Origin: Gordonia alkaliphila
GTDB taxonomy: Bacteria > Actinomycetota > Actinomycetes > Mycobacteriales > Mycobacteriaceae
DNA length: 64,000 nt
Direction of reading: 5' to 3'
Assembly (NCBI RefSeq): GCF_023017165.1
Contig: NZ_JALKBW010000001.1
Coordinates: forward strand, 682,001-746,000
Shown: positions 25,788-34,657 of the stretch, in pieces
How positions within the stretch are numbered: position 1 is the stretch's first letter
Layout: each line of letters starts with the position of its first letter
Notes under the pieces: model-generated
Database searches by the model: none
What the model saw: only the letters and a program-made list of their open reading frames with translations
What the model was told of the DNA's origin: nothing
Program-made: the position numbers and the translations under genes

Positions 25788-27395
25788 GTGACCACTTCGC
25801 TGCCCCAACGACAGGTCATCGCCGCCTCGTGGCAACGGGCGCGGGACTGCGGCCTGGCCCCCGACGCCCGGCCCGATCCGGTGCTCGCCGACATCTCGTC
25901 GTCGGATCCGCTGCTGGACGCGGCCCGGCCGATCCTCGCCCGCGCCGCCGAGCAGTTGCACGGCACCCCGGCGGCGCTGCTGCTGGTGGACCACCGCAGC
26001 CGGATGGTGGCGCGGGTGAGTGCCGACGCGTCCCTGGAGCGCACCCTCGCCGACGCCGGTGCGGTCACCGGCGCCACGTTCACCGAGGCCGCGATGGGTA
26101 CCACCGCGCTGGGCACCGTCGCCGAGGTGCGCGGCGAGGTGGTGATCAACGCTGAGGACCACTACCTGGAGCAGTTCCGATTCCTGAGCTGCTTCGGGCA
26201 GCCGATCATCCATCCCACCACCCGCCGGGTGGCCGGCATCCTGTGCATGACCCAGGCCGCGCCGCGCCTGAATCCACTGTCGGTGCCACTGGTCCGCGGG
26301 GTGGTCGAAGACATCGCCGATCGGCTGCTGTCCCGCGCGTCGTCGGACCACCGCCGGGTGATCGCGGCCTACGAGAAGGCCGCCGAACGACGCGACACCG
26401 CGGTCGCCGCCCTCGGCGACGATCTCCAGCTGTCCAACTCCCTGGCCGCGCAACTGTTGGCGCCCGGCGACTTCGGCACCCTGCGACTGCTGGTGGAACA
26501 GAACGACGTGCCGCCGACGATCACTCTGCTCTCCGGGGTCACCGTGGCGGTGCAGGCCGTGCGCGTGCCGTCCGTCCGGCACGCCGCGGTGTTCCGCCTC
26601 CGTCCGCAGCTGTCCGACTTGTCGCCGGCGTCGTCGCCCTCGCGCAGCACTGCGGCCGGCGCGCCCACGGTAGCGATCTGCGGCGAGCCCGGCACCGGCC
26701 GGACCGCCCGCGCATTCACGGTGGCCGACCGGGAGGCCGCGGTGGTGATCGACGTGCCGGCTGCGCTGATCGACGACGCCCCGATCGACCTGGCCGCCGC
26801 GCTGCGCCTGGCTCGCAGCCGCGGCCACGGCGTGGTGATCGACGGCGCCGACCTCCTCGACGAACGCTCCCTGGCGCTGCTGCAGTCCGCGGTGAGCGCC
26901 CGCAGCGGCGCCGAACCGCCGATCGTGGTGGTGACCGGACCACCCGACGCACTCGGCCCCGGCGCGGCGGCCCTCGTGGCGCGCTGCCGCCACCGCACCA
27001 CCCTTCCGCCGCTGCGCCAGCGCAGCACCGAACTGGCCGCGCTCGCGCAGGAGTTCCTGCGTGCCGACAGCCTCGAACTGGGTGCGGACGCCGCCGACGC
27101 GCTGGCATCGCAGGACTGGCCCGGCAACTTCCCCGAACTGGCGATGGTGCTCGAGCAGGCCGCCGCGGTGGCCCGCGCCCGCGGGTCGCGCACGCTGGAC
27201 GTGCACGATCTGCCGCACGACTACCGCGGTTCCGCGCGCGTATCCCGCCTCCTGGGTCTCGAGCACGCCGAACGCCTGGCGATCGTCGACGCCCTCGACG
27301 CCGCCGGCGGCAACAAGAGTCACGCCGCCAAGACCCTCGGCATCAGTCGCACCACCCTGTACGCCCGCATCCGGGCCCTCGACATCGGGCACTGA
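25788..27395 (+). CDS. AcoR-like activator with degenerate AAA+ domain
   Basis: 535 residues. The N-terminal AcoR-type region (VIAASWQRARDCGL) is followed by a GAF-like sensor (about 55-190, with GATFTEAAMGTTALGT and FLSCFGQPIIHPTTR). The AAA+ part has GEPGTGRTA near residue 299, so the Walker-A lysine is replaced by arginine, and VVIDGADLL as Walker B. No GAFTGA sigma-54 contact loop is seen. It ends with a Fis-type helix-turn-helix (GGNKSHAAKTLGISRTTLYA). Such proteins regulate alcohol/acetoin operons. GTG 25788 has GGAG upstream. It probably controls the downstream aldehyde/alcohol dehydrogenase genes. Confidence 0.85.
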   Translation: MTTSLPQRQVIAASWQRARDCGLAPDARPDPVLADISSSDPLLDAARPILARAAEQLHGTPAALLLVDHRSRMVARVSADASLERTLADAGAVTGATFTEAAMGTTALGTVAEVRGEVVINAEDHYLEQFRFLSCFGQPIIHPTTRRVAGILCMTQAAPRLNPLSVPLVRGVVEDIADRLLSRASSDHRRVIAAYEKAAERRDTAVAALGDDLQLSNSLAAQLLAPGDFGTLRLLVEQNDVPPTITLLSGVTVAVQAVRVPSVRHAAVFRLRPQLSDLSPASSPSRSTAAGAPTVAICGEPGTGRTARAFTVADREAAVVIDVPAALIDDAPIDLAAALRLARSRGHGVVIDGADLLDERSLALLQSAVSARSGAEPPIVVVTGPPDALGPGAAALVARCRHRTTLPPLRQRSTELAALAQEFLRADSLELGADAADALASQDWPGNFPELAMVLEQAAAVARARGSRTLDVHDLPHDYRGSARVSRLLGLEHAERLAIVDALDAAGGNKSHAAKTLGISRTTLYARIRALDIGH

Positions 27396-27432
27396 CCGCA
27401 CCCGATCCACAGCTGTTCACGGTTGTCCACCG

Positions 27433-27457
27433 GCGCTGTTCAGTTTCCGAACAGCGC
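27433..27457. promoter_or_regulatory. Palindrome upstream of the aldehyde dehydrogenase gene (1)
   Basis: GCGCTGTTC (27433-27441) and GAACAGCGC (27449-27457) form perfect 9-bp arms with a 7-nt spacer. Located between the activator gene and its probable target, it is a candidate upstream activating site. Confidence 0.65.
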
Positions 27458-27486
27458 GACCTCAGCGAATCGGAGCACACTGAGAT

Positions 27487-27505
27487 CTGCGCCACTGTGG
27501 CGCAG
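27487..27505. promoter_or_regulatory. Palindrome upstream of the aldehyde dehydrogenase gene (2)
   Basis: CTGCGCCA and TGGCGCAG form perfect 8-bp arms with a 3-nt centre, 55 nt before the start codon. Its different sequence from the first palindrome suggests a second regulator or a promoter-proximal site. Confidence 0.55.
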
Positions 27506-27560
27506 CTCTCATATGCCCGTAACGCCGGTCCGCCCCCGAGGCGGCCGGGAGGAGGATCCG

Positions 27561-29057
27561 ATGACCGCCGTACTGACCCCCGCACTCCTGCCCGCCGTGG
27601 CCGACTTCGTCTCCCGTGATCGACAGCTGCTGATCGGCGGGCAGTGGGTCGACGCGGCCTCCGGCGAGAAGTTCGAGACCGTCGACCCGGCGACCGGCGA
27701 GGTGATCACCCGCGTCGCGAAGGGCACCGCCGAAGACATCGACCGCGCCGTCGCCGCCGCCCGCGCCGCCTACGAGGGCCCGTGGTCGCGGATGAAGCCC
27801 AACGAGCGCGAACGCCTGATCTGGAAGGTCGGCGACATCCTGTCCGAGCGCGCCGAGATCTTCGGCCAGCTCGAAGCCCTCGACAACGGCAAGTCGGTGG
27901 CCATCGCCACCGCCGTGGACGTGGGCTGGTCGGCCGACGTCTGGCGCTACAACGCCGGCCTGGCCACCAAGATCACCGGAGCGTCGATCACCCCGTCCAT
28001 GCCGTTCGCGCCCGACGGCCAATTCCACGCCTACACCCGTCGCGAGTCGCTGGGCGTGTGCGGCCAGATCATTCCGTGGAACTTCCCCATCCTGATGGCC
28101 ACCTGGAAGCTGGCGCCCGCGCTGGCCGCGGGCAACACCGTGGTCCTCAAGCCCGCCGAGCAGACCCCGCTCAGCGCCCTGCTGCTCGGTGAGGTCTTCG
28201 AAGAGGCCGGCTTCCCGCCCGGCGTGGTCAACATCGTCACCGGTTTCGGCGACGCCGGCGCCGCTCTCTCGGCCCACATGGACGTGGACAAGGTGGCGTT
28301 CACCGGTTCCACCGAGGTCGGCAAGAAGATCGTGCAGGCCGCCACCGTCAACCTGAAGAAGGTCACCCTCGAGCTCGGCGGCAAGAGCCCGAACATCGTC
28401 TACGCCGACGCCGATCTGGAGGCCGCCGTCGCCGGTTCGGTCGCCGCCTGGATGTTCAACCACGGCCAGTGCTGCGTGGCCGGTACTCGGATGTTCGTGC
28501 AGCGGGAGATCTTCGACGACTTCACGCAGGCGGTCGCCGACGCGGCCGCCGCCGCCAAGATCGGCCCGGGCCTGGATCCGACCACCGAACTGGGCCCGCT
28601 GGTCTCTCAGGAGCAGTTCGACCGCGTCAACGGCTACATCCAGCAGGGCCTGGCCTCCGGCGCGCGCGCCCTGACCGGCGGCAACCGGTGGGGCGAGCGC
28701 GGCTACTTCATCGAGCCGACCGTCTTCGTCGACGTGGAGCCGAGCTACTCCATCGTCGAAGAGGAGATCTTCGGTCCGGTGGTGGCCGCGCTGCCGTTCG
28801 ACGACGAAGACGACGTCGCACGCGCGGCGAACAACTCCATCTACGGACTCGCCGCCGGCATCTGGACCAAGGACCTGTCCAAGGCGCACCGCACCGCGGC
28901 CGCCGTGCAGGCCGGCTCGGTCTGGGTCAACCAGTACAACGGCTTCGACACCGCGCTGCCCTTCGGCGGTTTCAAGCAGTCCGGCTGGGGCCGCGAGCTC
29001 GGCGACTCCGCCATCGACGCCTACACCCAGGTCAAGGCCGTCAACATCGCACTGTAG
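27561..29057 (+). CDS. NAD-dependent aldehyde dehydrogenase
   Basis: 498 residues, standard ALDH length. IIPWNFPILMATWKLAPALA is the cofactor-binding region, FTGSTEVGK the NAD site, ELGGKSPNIV carries the catalytic Glu, and NHGQCCVAG the catalytic Cys (about residue 300). I chose ATG 27561 (MTAVLTPALL) because GGGAGGAGG lies just upstream. It oxidises the aldehyde made by the adjacent alcohol dehydrogenase to a carboxylic acid; the pair suggests growth on short primary alcohols. Confidence 0.93.
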   Translation: MTAVLTPALLPAVADFVSRDRQLLIGGQWVDAASGEKFETVDPATGEVITRVAKGTAEDIDRAVAAARAAYEGPWSRMKPNERERLIWKVGDILSERAEIFGQLEALDNGKSVAIATAVDVGWSADVWRYNAGLATKITGASITPSMPFAPDGQFHAYTRRESLGVCGQIIPWNFPILMATWKLAPALAAGNTVVLKPAEQTPLSALLLGEVFEEAGFPPGVVNIVTGFGDAGAALSAHMDVDKVAFTGSTEVGKKIVQAATVNLKKVTLELGGKSPNIVYADADLEAAVAGSVAAWMFNHGQCCVAGTRMFVQREIFDDFTQAVADAAAAAKIGPGLDPTTELGPLVSQEQFDRVNGYIQQGLASGARALTGGNRWGERGYFIEPTVFVDVEPSYSIVEEEIFGPVVAALPFDDEDDVARAANNSIYGLAAGIWTKDLSKAHRTAAAVQAGSVWVNQYNGFDTALPFGGFKQSGWGRELGDSAIDAYTQVKAVNIAL

Positions 29058-29134
29058 AACCCGCGTCCTTCCGCACCGAACACCACCCGTATCACCGCAT
29101 ATCCCCACCCGAACACCGACACAAGGAGATCACC

Positions 29135-30250
29135 GTGAAGACCAAAGCCGCCGTCCTGCTGGGCCCGGGCGAACCGTTCCAGATCATGGAGCTCGAGCTG
29201 GATCCGCCCGGCCCCGGCGAGGTGCTCATCAAGTACACCGCCGCCGGCCTGTGCCATTCGGACCTGCACCTCACCGACGGTGATCTGCCGCCGCGCTATC
29301 CGATCGTCGGTGGGCACGAGGGCTCGGGCATCATCGAAGAAGTGGGTCCGGGCGTCACCAAGGTGAAGCCCGGCGACCACGTGGTCTGCAGCTTCATCCC
29401 GAACTGCGGCACCTGCCGCTACTGCTCCACCGGCCGCCAGAACCTGTGCGACATGGGCGCGACGATCCTCGAAGGTTCCATGCCCGACGGCACCTTCCGC
29501 TTCCACGGCCCGGACGGCGAGGATTTCGGCGCGATGTGCATGCTCGGCACCTTCGCCGAACGGGCCACCATCTCTCAGCATTCGGTGGTCAAGGTCGACG
29601 ACTGGCTGCCGCTGGAGACCGCGGTCCTGGTCGGCTGCGGCGTCCCGTCCGGGTGGGGCACCGCCGTCAACGCGGGCAACCTCCGTCCCGGCGACACCGC
29701 GGTGATCTACGGCATCGGCGGTCTGGGCATCAATGCCGTCCAGGGCGCGGTGTCGGCCGGCTGCAAGTACGTCGTCGTCGTCGATCCGGTGGAGCTCAAG
29801 CGGAACGCCGCACTGAAGATGGGCGCCACCCACGCCTTCGCCACCGCCGAGGAGGCCGCGGAGAAGGTCAACGAGCTCACCTGGGGCCAGGGCGCCGATG
29901 CGGCGCTCATTCTGGTCGGCACCGTCGACAAGGACGTGGTCAGCAACGCCACCGCCGTCATCGGCAAGGGCGGGCGCGTGGTGATCACCGGCCTGGCGAA
30001 CCCGGCCGAGCTGACCGTGCAGGTCTCCGGCACCGACCTCACGCTGAACCAGAAGACGATCATGGGCACGCTGTTCGGGTCGATGAACCCGCAGTACGAC
30101 ATCGTCAAACTGCTGCGCCTGTACGACGCCGGTGAACTCAAGCTCGACGAGCTCGTCACCACGCGGTACACGCTCGACCAGGTCAACGAGGGCTACCAGG
30201 ATCTGCGCGACGGCAAGAACATCCGCGGCGTCATCGACCACGCCTCCTGA
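29135..30250 (+). CDS. NDMA-dependent (mycofactocin-linked) alcohol dehydrogenase
   Basis: A 371-residue zinc-type alcohol dehydrogenase. Catalytic zinc ligands are in GLCHSD and GGHEGSG; the structural zinc site is CGTCRYCSTGRQNLC; the Rossmann motif is YGIGGLGINAVQ. The long insert around DMGATILEGSMPDGTFR marks the NDMA-dependent, nicotinoprotein family, in which bound NAD(H) is reoxidised by mycofactocin. GTG 29135 has AAGGAG upstream. It lies 77 nt after the aldehyde dehydrogenase. It makes functional sense of the mft genes 25 kb away. Confidence 0.9.
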   Translation: MKTKAAVLLGPGEPFQIMELELDPPGPGEVLIKYTAAGLCHSDLHLTDGDLPPRYPIVGGHEGSGIIEEVGPGVTKVKPGDHVVCSFIPNCGTCRYCSTGRQNLCDMGATILEGSMPDGTFRFHGPDGEDFGAMCMLGTFAERATISQHSVVKVDDWLPLETAVLVGCGVPSGWGTAVNAGNLRPGDTAVIYGIGGLGINAVQGAVSAGCKYVVVVDPVELKRNAALKMGATHAFATAEEAAEKVNELTWGQGADAALILVGTVDKDVVSNATAVIGKGGRVVITGLANPAELTVQVSGTDLTLNQKTIMGTLFGSMNPQYDIVKLLRLYDAGELKLDELVTTRYTLDQVNEGYQDLRDGKNIRGVIDHAS

Positions 30251-30258
30251 CCCAGCCC

Positions 30259-30280
30259 GCCGAACTCCCCCCGGTTCGGC
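30259..30280. terminator. Hairpin after the alcohol dehydrogenase (1)
   Basis: GCCGAAC and GTTCGGC form a perfect 7-bp stem around a C-rich loop, 9 nt after the stop codon. Confidence 0.6.
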
Positions 30281-30286
30281 ACCGAC

Positions 30287-30321
30287 GCGCCCATCGACCC
30301 GCCCCCGGGGTCGGTGGGCGC
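30287..30321. terminator. Hairpin after the alcohol dehydrogenase (2)
   Basis: GCGCCCATCGACCC pairs with GGGTCGGTGGGCGC over 14 bp (one U-G) with a 7-nt loop, between convergent genes; probably bidirectional together with the preceding hairpin. Confidence 0.75.
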
Positions 30322-30332
30322 GCCCCTTCGGT

Positions 30333-31217
30333 TCAGTCGGCGATCGTGTGCGGCAGTTTCACCGCGCCGGGCTTCACCGTGGCCGGGCGGGACGGCGGCG
30401 GGACCATGGGGCCGGCGTCGCCGTCGGGCGCGTCGTCGAGGTCGACGACGACCGGCGCGTGGTCGCTCGGCTTGGTGCCCTTACGGGCCTTGCGGTCGAC
30501 CCACGCGGCCTGGACCCGCTCGGCGATCGGTTCGCCGACGACGATCAGGTCGATCCGCATGCCGAGGTCCTGGTGGAACATCCCGGCCCGGTAGTCCCAG
30601 TACGAGTAGATGCGTGCGTCCGGCCAGTGGGCGCGCTGCACGTCGACCATGCCCAGATCCAACAGGCCGGCCAGTTCGGCGCGCTCGGCCTCGGTGACGT
30701 GGGTGTGCCCGACGAGCGCCGCCGGGTCGAACACGTCCTGGTCGGCCGGGATGATGTTGAAGTCGCCGCACACCATGGTCTGCGCGGCGTCGTCGGCCAC
30801 CGCGGCCCGCAGCGCGCTCAGCCAGTTCAGCTTGTAGCGGTAGTGGTCGGAGTTCACCTCGCGCCCGTTGGGCACGTAGACCGACCAGATGCGCACGCCG
30901 CCGCACACCGCGGAGATCGCCCGCCCTTCGGGCGCGGATGCCGGATCGGGGAAGCCGGGGGCGTCCGGGAACGCGATGCGAACGTCGTCGAGCCCCACCT
31001 TGCTGAGGAGGGCGACGCCGTTCCACTGGCCCTGCCCGAAGTGGGCGAACTCGTAGCCGCGGGCGGCCAGTTCGTCGCCGAGTTCAGCGGCGAAGGCCTC
31101 GTCGGTGGCCTTGGTCTCCTGCAGGCACACCACGTCCGGTGCACGCTCGTCCAGCCAGGGCAGCAGGCGCGGAATCCGCGGCTTCACCGAGTTCACATTC
31201 CAGGTCACCACTCGCAT
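30333..31217 (-). CDS. xthA: Exodeoxyribonuclease III
   Basis: 294 residues of the exonuclease III/AP endonuclease family. MRVVTWNVNSVK supplies the first Asn, LQETKA the metal-binding Glu, GDFNIIP the Asp-Asn pair, and KPSDHAPVVVDL the terminal Asp-His. It cleaves abasic sites and removes 3' blocks in base-excision repair. I start at ATG 31217; ATG 31226 would add three residues. It has about 30 extra C-terminal residues (Pro/Lys-rich). Confidence 0.93.
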   Translation of the reverse strand: MRVVTWNVNSVKPRIPRLLPWLDERAPDVVCLQETKATDEAFAAELGDELAARGYEFAHFGQGQWNGVALLSKVGLDDVRIAFPDAPGFPDPASAPEGRAISAVCGGVRIWSVYVPNGREVNSDHYRYKLNWLSALRAAVADDAAQTMVCGDFNIIPADQDVFDPAALVGHTHVTEAERAELAGLLDLGMVDVQRAHWPDARIYSYWDYRAGMFHQDLGMRIDLIVVGEPIAERVQAAWVDRKARKGTKPSDHAPVVVDLDDAPDGDAGPMVPPPSRPATVKPGAVKLPHTIAD

Positions 31218-31307
31218 GGCCCCCACGGTATCCCCGCCGGTCTCCCCGCCGAAATTCGGCCTGACGGGGGCATTGTTCGCAGGTCAAGGCGGGCGTATCG
31301 TCGAAGA

Positions 31308-31670
31308 ATGACCAGTGATCCGGCGGTCAGCAATGGGGATGTCTACAAGGTCGTCTTCGAGAACGACCGGGTTCGAGTGCTGGAGTACACCGATCGACCC
31401 GGCCATCGCACGACGGTCCATCGGCACCCGGACAGCGTCATGTACACCCTGAGCAGTTTCCGACGACGACTGATCAGTGGCGACACCTCCCGCGACGTGG
31501 ACATGCCCGCCGGGTTCGTCGGCTGGCTGCCCGCGCAGGAGCACGCCGGCGAGAACATCGGCGACTCCCCCACCCGCGTGCTGTTCGTGGAGTTGAAGGA
31601 GCCTGCCCCGCTCAGTGATTCCGGGCAGACCGAAGCGGGCGGCACGGCACCGCTCGGCCCGGCCGACTGA
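31308..31670 (+). CDS. Small cupin-domain protein
   Basis: 120 residues forming one cupin barrel. HRTTVHRHPDSVMYTL carries the histidines of cupin motif 1, and HAGENIGDSPTRVLFVELK fits motif 2. No signal peptide. Single-domain cupins of this kind have varied roles (isomerase, dioxygenase, sensor), so none is assigned. It is divergent from xthA by 90 nt. Confidence 0.72.
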   Translation: MTSDPAVSNGDVYKVVFENDRVRVLEYTDRPGHRTTVHRHPDSVMYTLSSFRRRLISGDTSRDVDMPAGFVGWLPAQEHAGENIGDSPTRVLFVELKEPAPLSDSGQTEAGGTAPLGPAD

Positions 31671-31685
31671 TCGACCCGAGCCCGA

Positions 31686-33242
31686 TCACCAGGCGTCGAC
31701 GGGGCGTCCGGTCATCGTCCGCGGTTCCGTGGCGGCGGCGTCGAGCAGGCGGACGATCACCTCGCGCGTCTGCGCCGGATCGATCACGTCGTCGATCTCC
31801 CCGTAGCGGGCCACGTTCAGCGCCGAGGCGTGCTCGCGCAGGTGCGCGGTGAGTTCGACGACGGTGCGCTCGCGCTCGGCGTCGTCGGCGATGGCCGCCA
31901 GCTCCGCGCGCATGGACAGACGGACCGCGCCCTCGAGTCCCATCGGCCCCAGGTGGGCCCCGGGCCAGGCCAGCGTCATCAGCGGCTCGCGGGTGCTGCC
32001 GCCGAGCATGGCCTGTGCGCCGAGCCCGTAGCCGCGGCGCAGCACCACGCCGATCAGCGGCACCGTCAGCGCCGCCCCGGCGATCAGCAGGCGCGAGCTG
32101 TGCCGCACGATCGCGGTGGCCTCGGCGTCGGGGCCGACCATCATGCCCGGGGTGTCGACCAGCGAGACCACCGGGAAGCGGTTGGCCTCGCACAGTTGCA
32201 GGAACCGGGCGGCCTTGTCGCCCGCGTCGGCGGTGATCGCACCGGCCACGTGCTGGGTGTCGTTCCCGAGCAGGCCGACGGTCCGACCTTCGATGCGGCC
32301 GAGCGCGGTGAACAGTTCGGGGGCGAAGTCGGGGCGCAGGACGGTCACCGAGTCGACGTCGCACAGCGTCTCGACGATGCCGATCGGGTCGTACGCGACG
32401 TTCTCGGTCTCCGGCACCGCGTCACGCAGCGGCGTCTGGTCCGGCGCCGACCACGCGGGCGTCGGGCCGAGGAAGTACTCGAGCAGCTCGCGGGCGGCGG
32501 CTTCGACCTCGGAATGGTCGACGGCGACGTCGACGACGCCGACCGCGGCCATCACCTCGAGCGGGCCCACGTCGGCGGAGGCCACCTCACCGAGGCCGCC
32601 GCCGGCGATCATCGCGGGTCCGCCCATGCCGAGGGAACTGCGCTCGGAGGCGACGATCAGGTCGGCGCACCCGGCGATCACGGCGTTCCCGGCGAAGCAG
32701 TTGTCGTCGACCACCGCGATCCGCGGGACCGTGCCGGACAGCCGCGCCCAGGCGGCGAAGGTCGGGGTGTCCAGGGCGGAGGCCAGCGGGATGTCGGTGT
32801 CGCCGGGGCGTCCGCCGCCGCCGGCCGCGAAGAACAGGGTCGGCAGCCGCAGGCGGGCGATCACGTCGAGCAGGCGGTCGGTCTTGACGTGCCCGCGCAT
32901 GCCCTGGGTGCCGGCCATCACGAGGTAGTCGTAGGACAGCACCGCGCAGCCGCGGCCGTCGATGGTCGCGATCCCGCCGACGATGCCGTCCGCGGCGGTG
33001 CGGTCGAGCAGTTCGTCGATCGACCGTCGATCCTCCTGGGCGCCGGTCACGAACCGGCCGTACTCGACGAAGGAGCCGGGGTCGACGACGGCGGCGATGT
33101 GCTCGCGCGCCGTGCGGCCGCCGCGTCGGTGCAGCTTGGCGACGGCGTCCGGGCGGGCGGCATCCTCGGTGAGGGCACGACGCGCCAGTACCGCGAGCAG
33201 GTCCTCCCGGATACCCAGGAGTCCAGCGGGAGTATCAGACAT
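31686..33242 (-). CDS. Acyl-CoA carboxylase carboxyltransferase subunit (second, divergent)
   Basis: 518 residues with both carboxyltransferase halves in one chain. The N-terminal part has AREHIAAVVDPGSFVEYG and SLGMGGPAMIAGGGLGE; the C-terminal part has VSLVDTPGMMVGPDAEATAI. These segments bind acyl-CoA and carboxybiotin. It is the last gene of the Atu-like operon and differs clearly from the beta subunit at 37839, so one biotin subunit may serve two transferases. It overlaps the TetR gene by 8 nt. Confidence 0.85.
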   Translation of the reverse strand: MSDTPAGLLGIREDLLAVLARRALTEDAARPDAVAKLHRRGGRTAREHIAAVVDPGSFVEYGRFVTGAQEDRRSIDELLDRTAADGIVGGIATIDGRGCAVLSYDYLVMAGTQGMRGHVKTDRLLDVIARLRLPTLFFAAGGGGRPGDTDIPLASALDTPTFAAWARLSGTVPRIAVVDDNCFAGNAVIAGCADLIVASERSSLGMGGPAMIAGGGLGEVASADVGPLEVMAAVGVVDVAVDHSEVEAAARELLEYFLGPTPAWSAPDQTPLRDAVPETENVAYDPIGIVETLCDVDSVTVLRPDFAPELFTALGRIEGRTVGLLGNDTQHVAGAITADAGDKAARFLQLCEANRFPVVSLVDTPGMMVGPDAEATAIVRHSSRLLIAGAALTVPLIGVVLRRGYGLGAQAMLGGSTREPLMTLAWPGAHLGPMGLEGAVRLSMRAELAAIADDAERERTVVELTAHLREHASALNVARYGEIDDVIDPAQTREVIVRLLDAAATEPRTMTGRPVDAW

Positions 33243-33840
33243 CCAGCGCCGCCTTCACTTGCTGGACCCACGCCGCGGTGACCTGGGCGCGGCGCTGCGA
33301 GTCGTCGGAGAGGGTGTCGGCGAGGCCGAAACCGCGGGCCAGGTCCAGGGTGATCTGCGCCAGCCGGTGCGCGGTGGACCCGTGCTCGCCGGTCGGGTCG
33401 AGTCCGGCCACGGTGAGCTTGTGCGCGGCCCGCGCCAGCTTGGCTTCGAGCGGCAGGATCAGCTCGCGCAGGGTCTCGTCGGAGGCGGCCGCCGCCCACA
33501 CCTGCAGCGCCGCCTTGAACTGGCGGCCGGTGTAGATGGAGACGGCGCGGTCGACCACGGCGTCGATCCGTTCCGGGCCGTCGGGCAGGTGCTCCAGGGT
33601 CTGCGCCGCCTCGGCGGTCATCACCTCGAACATCGACTCGAGCACCGCGGTGATCAGATCCTCGCGCGCGGGGAAATGGTGTTGGGCCGCACCGCGGGAG
33701 ACCCCGGCCGCCTCGGCGACCGCGGTGACCGTCGTGGCCGACCACCCCTTGACGGCCAGCATGTCGACGGTCGCCGCCAGCAACCGCTCGCGCGTCTGAC
33801 GCGAGCGTTCCTGGCGGGGTTCCCGCGGCGCGACGGTCAC
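33235..33840 (-). CDS. TetR-family regulator of the Atu-like operon
   Basis: 201 residues. The helix-turn-helix is TVTAVAEAAGVSRGAAQHHF, near residues 37-56. It begins with GTG 33840 overlapping the hydratase stop (GTGA). Being encoded in the operon, it is the likely repressor acting at the 18-bp palindrome at 43236. The role is comparable to AtuR of Pseudomonas, but sequence identity with AtuR was not tested. Confidence 0.85.
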   Translation of the reverse strand: MTVAPREPRQERSRQTRERLLAATVDMLAVKGWSATTVTAVAEAAGVSRGAAQHHFPAREDLITAVLESMFEVMTAEAAQTLEHLPDGPERIDAVVDRAVSIYTGRQFKAALQVWAAAASDETLRELILPLEAKLARAAHKLTVAGLDPTGEHGSTAHRLAQITLDLARGFGLADTLSDDSQRRAQVTAAWVQQVKAALDV

Positions 33841-34640
33841 GATGCGCTCGCGTCCCAGGCCGGGCGCCGCTTGGACAGGAACGCGGTCATGCCTTCGCGG
33901 GCCTCGTCGGAGCCGAACAACGCCATCGACTCGGCCGCCCGCGCCGCGACGGCTTCGTCGAAGCCGTCGAGCAGGTCGGCGGTGGTCAGCTTCTTCGACG
34001 CCGCCAGGCCCTGCGGGGATGCCTTGCGCACGCTCTCGCAGATCGCCGCCACCTGCGCCTGCAGGTCCTCCACCGAATCGGCTGCGGCGGTGAGGAATCC
34101 GCTCGCCACCGCGGTCGCCGCGTCGAACTTCTCGCCGGTGAGGAAATACCGTCCCGCCGAGCGCGCGGTCATCTTGGCCAGCAGCACCACCGAGATCATC
34201 GACGGGGCCAGGCCCAGCCGCGACTCGGTCAGCGCGAACGTCGACCGCGGGCCGGCGACGGCGATGTCCGCCGCCCCGACCAGACCGAAACCGCCGGCGC
34301 GGACGTGGCCGTCGATCATCGCGATCACCGGCTTGGGCAGGTCCAGGAACGACCGCATGAGCGACGACATGGAGCTGCCGACCTCGGCGGTGGCCTCCTC
34401 CGGCGTGAGCCCGCGGCCCACCGCCTCACCCAGATCCGCACCGGCGCAGAAGGTTCCACCGGTGTGGGTCACCACCACCGCGCGGACGGCGGGGTCGGCG
34501 CCTGCCGCTTCGATCGCCTCCCGCAACTGCCGAACCAGCGTGGAGCTGAGGGCGTTGCGGTTGTGCGGTGAGTCGAGCGTGATGGTGGTGACCGCCGCCT
34601 CGGTGGCGGTGCGGACCAACAGTTCGGGTGTCTCGGACAT
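33837..34640 (-). CDS. Enoyl-CoA hydratase/isomerase family protein
   Basis: 267 residues, a crotonase-fold enzyme. HNRNALSSTLVRQL opens the domain; GGTFCAGADLGEA and the oxyanion-hole GHVRAGGFGLVGAADIAV follow. The glutamates usual in hydratases are partly replaced (HVRAGGFGLV, AP at 160), so it may act on an unusual branched substrate, as AtuE does on isohexenylglutaconyl-CoA. I start at ATG 34640; the longer open frame is a shadow of the acyl-CoA dehydrogenase. Confidence 0.85.
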   Translation of the reverse strand: MSETPELLVRTATEAAVTTITLDSPHNRNALSSTLVRQLREAIEAAGADPAVRAVVVTHTGGTFCAGADLGEAVGRGLTPEEATAEVGSSMSSLMRSFLDLPKPVIAMIDGHVRAGGFGLVGAADIAVAGPRSTFALTESRLGLAPSMISVVLLAKMTARSAGRYFLTGEKFDAATAVASGFLTAAADSVEDLQAQVAAICESVRKASPQGLAASKKLTTADLLDGFDEAVAARAAESMALFGSDEAREGMTAFLSKRRPAWDASAS

Positions 34641-34657
34641 GGACGAATCCGCTTCTC

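Noticed and set aside
27487..27520. Sigma-54-like TGGC...GC promoter before the aldehyde dehydrogenase
   Set aside because: The TGGCGCAG sequence is part of a palindrome, the -12 element does not fit, and actinobacteria lack sigma-54.
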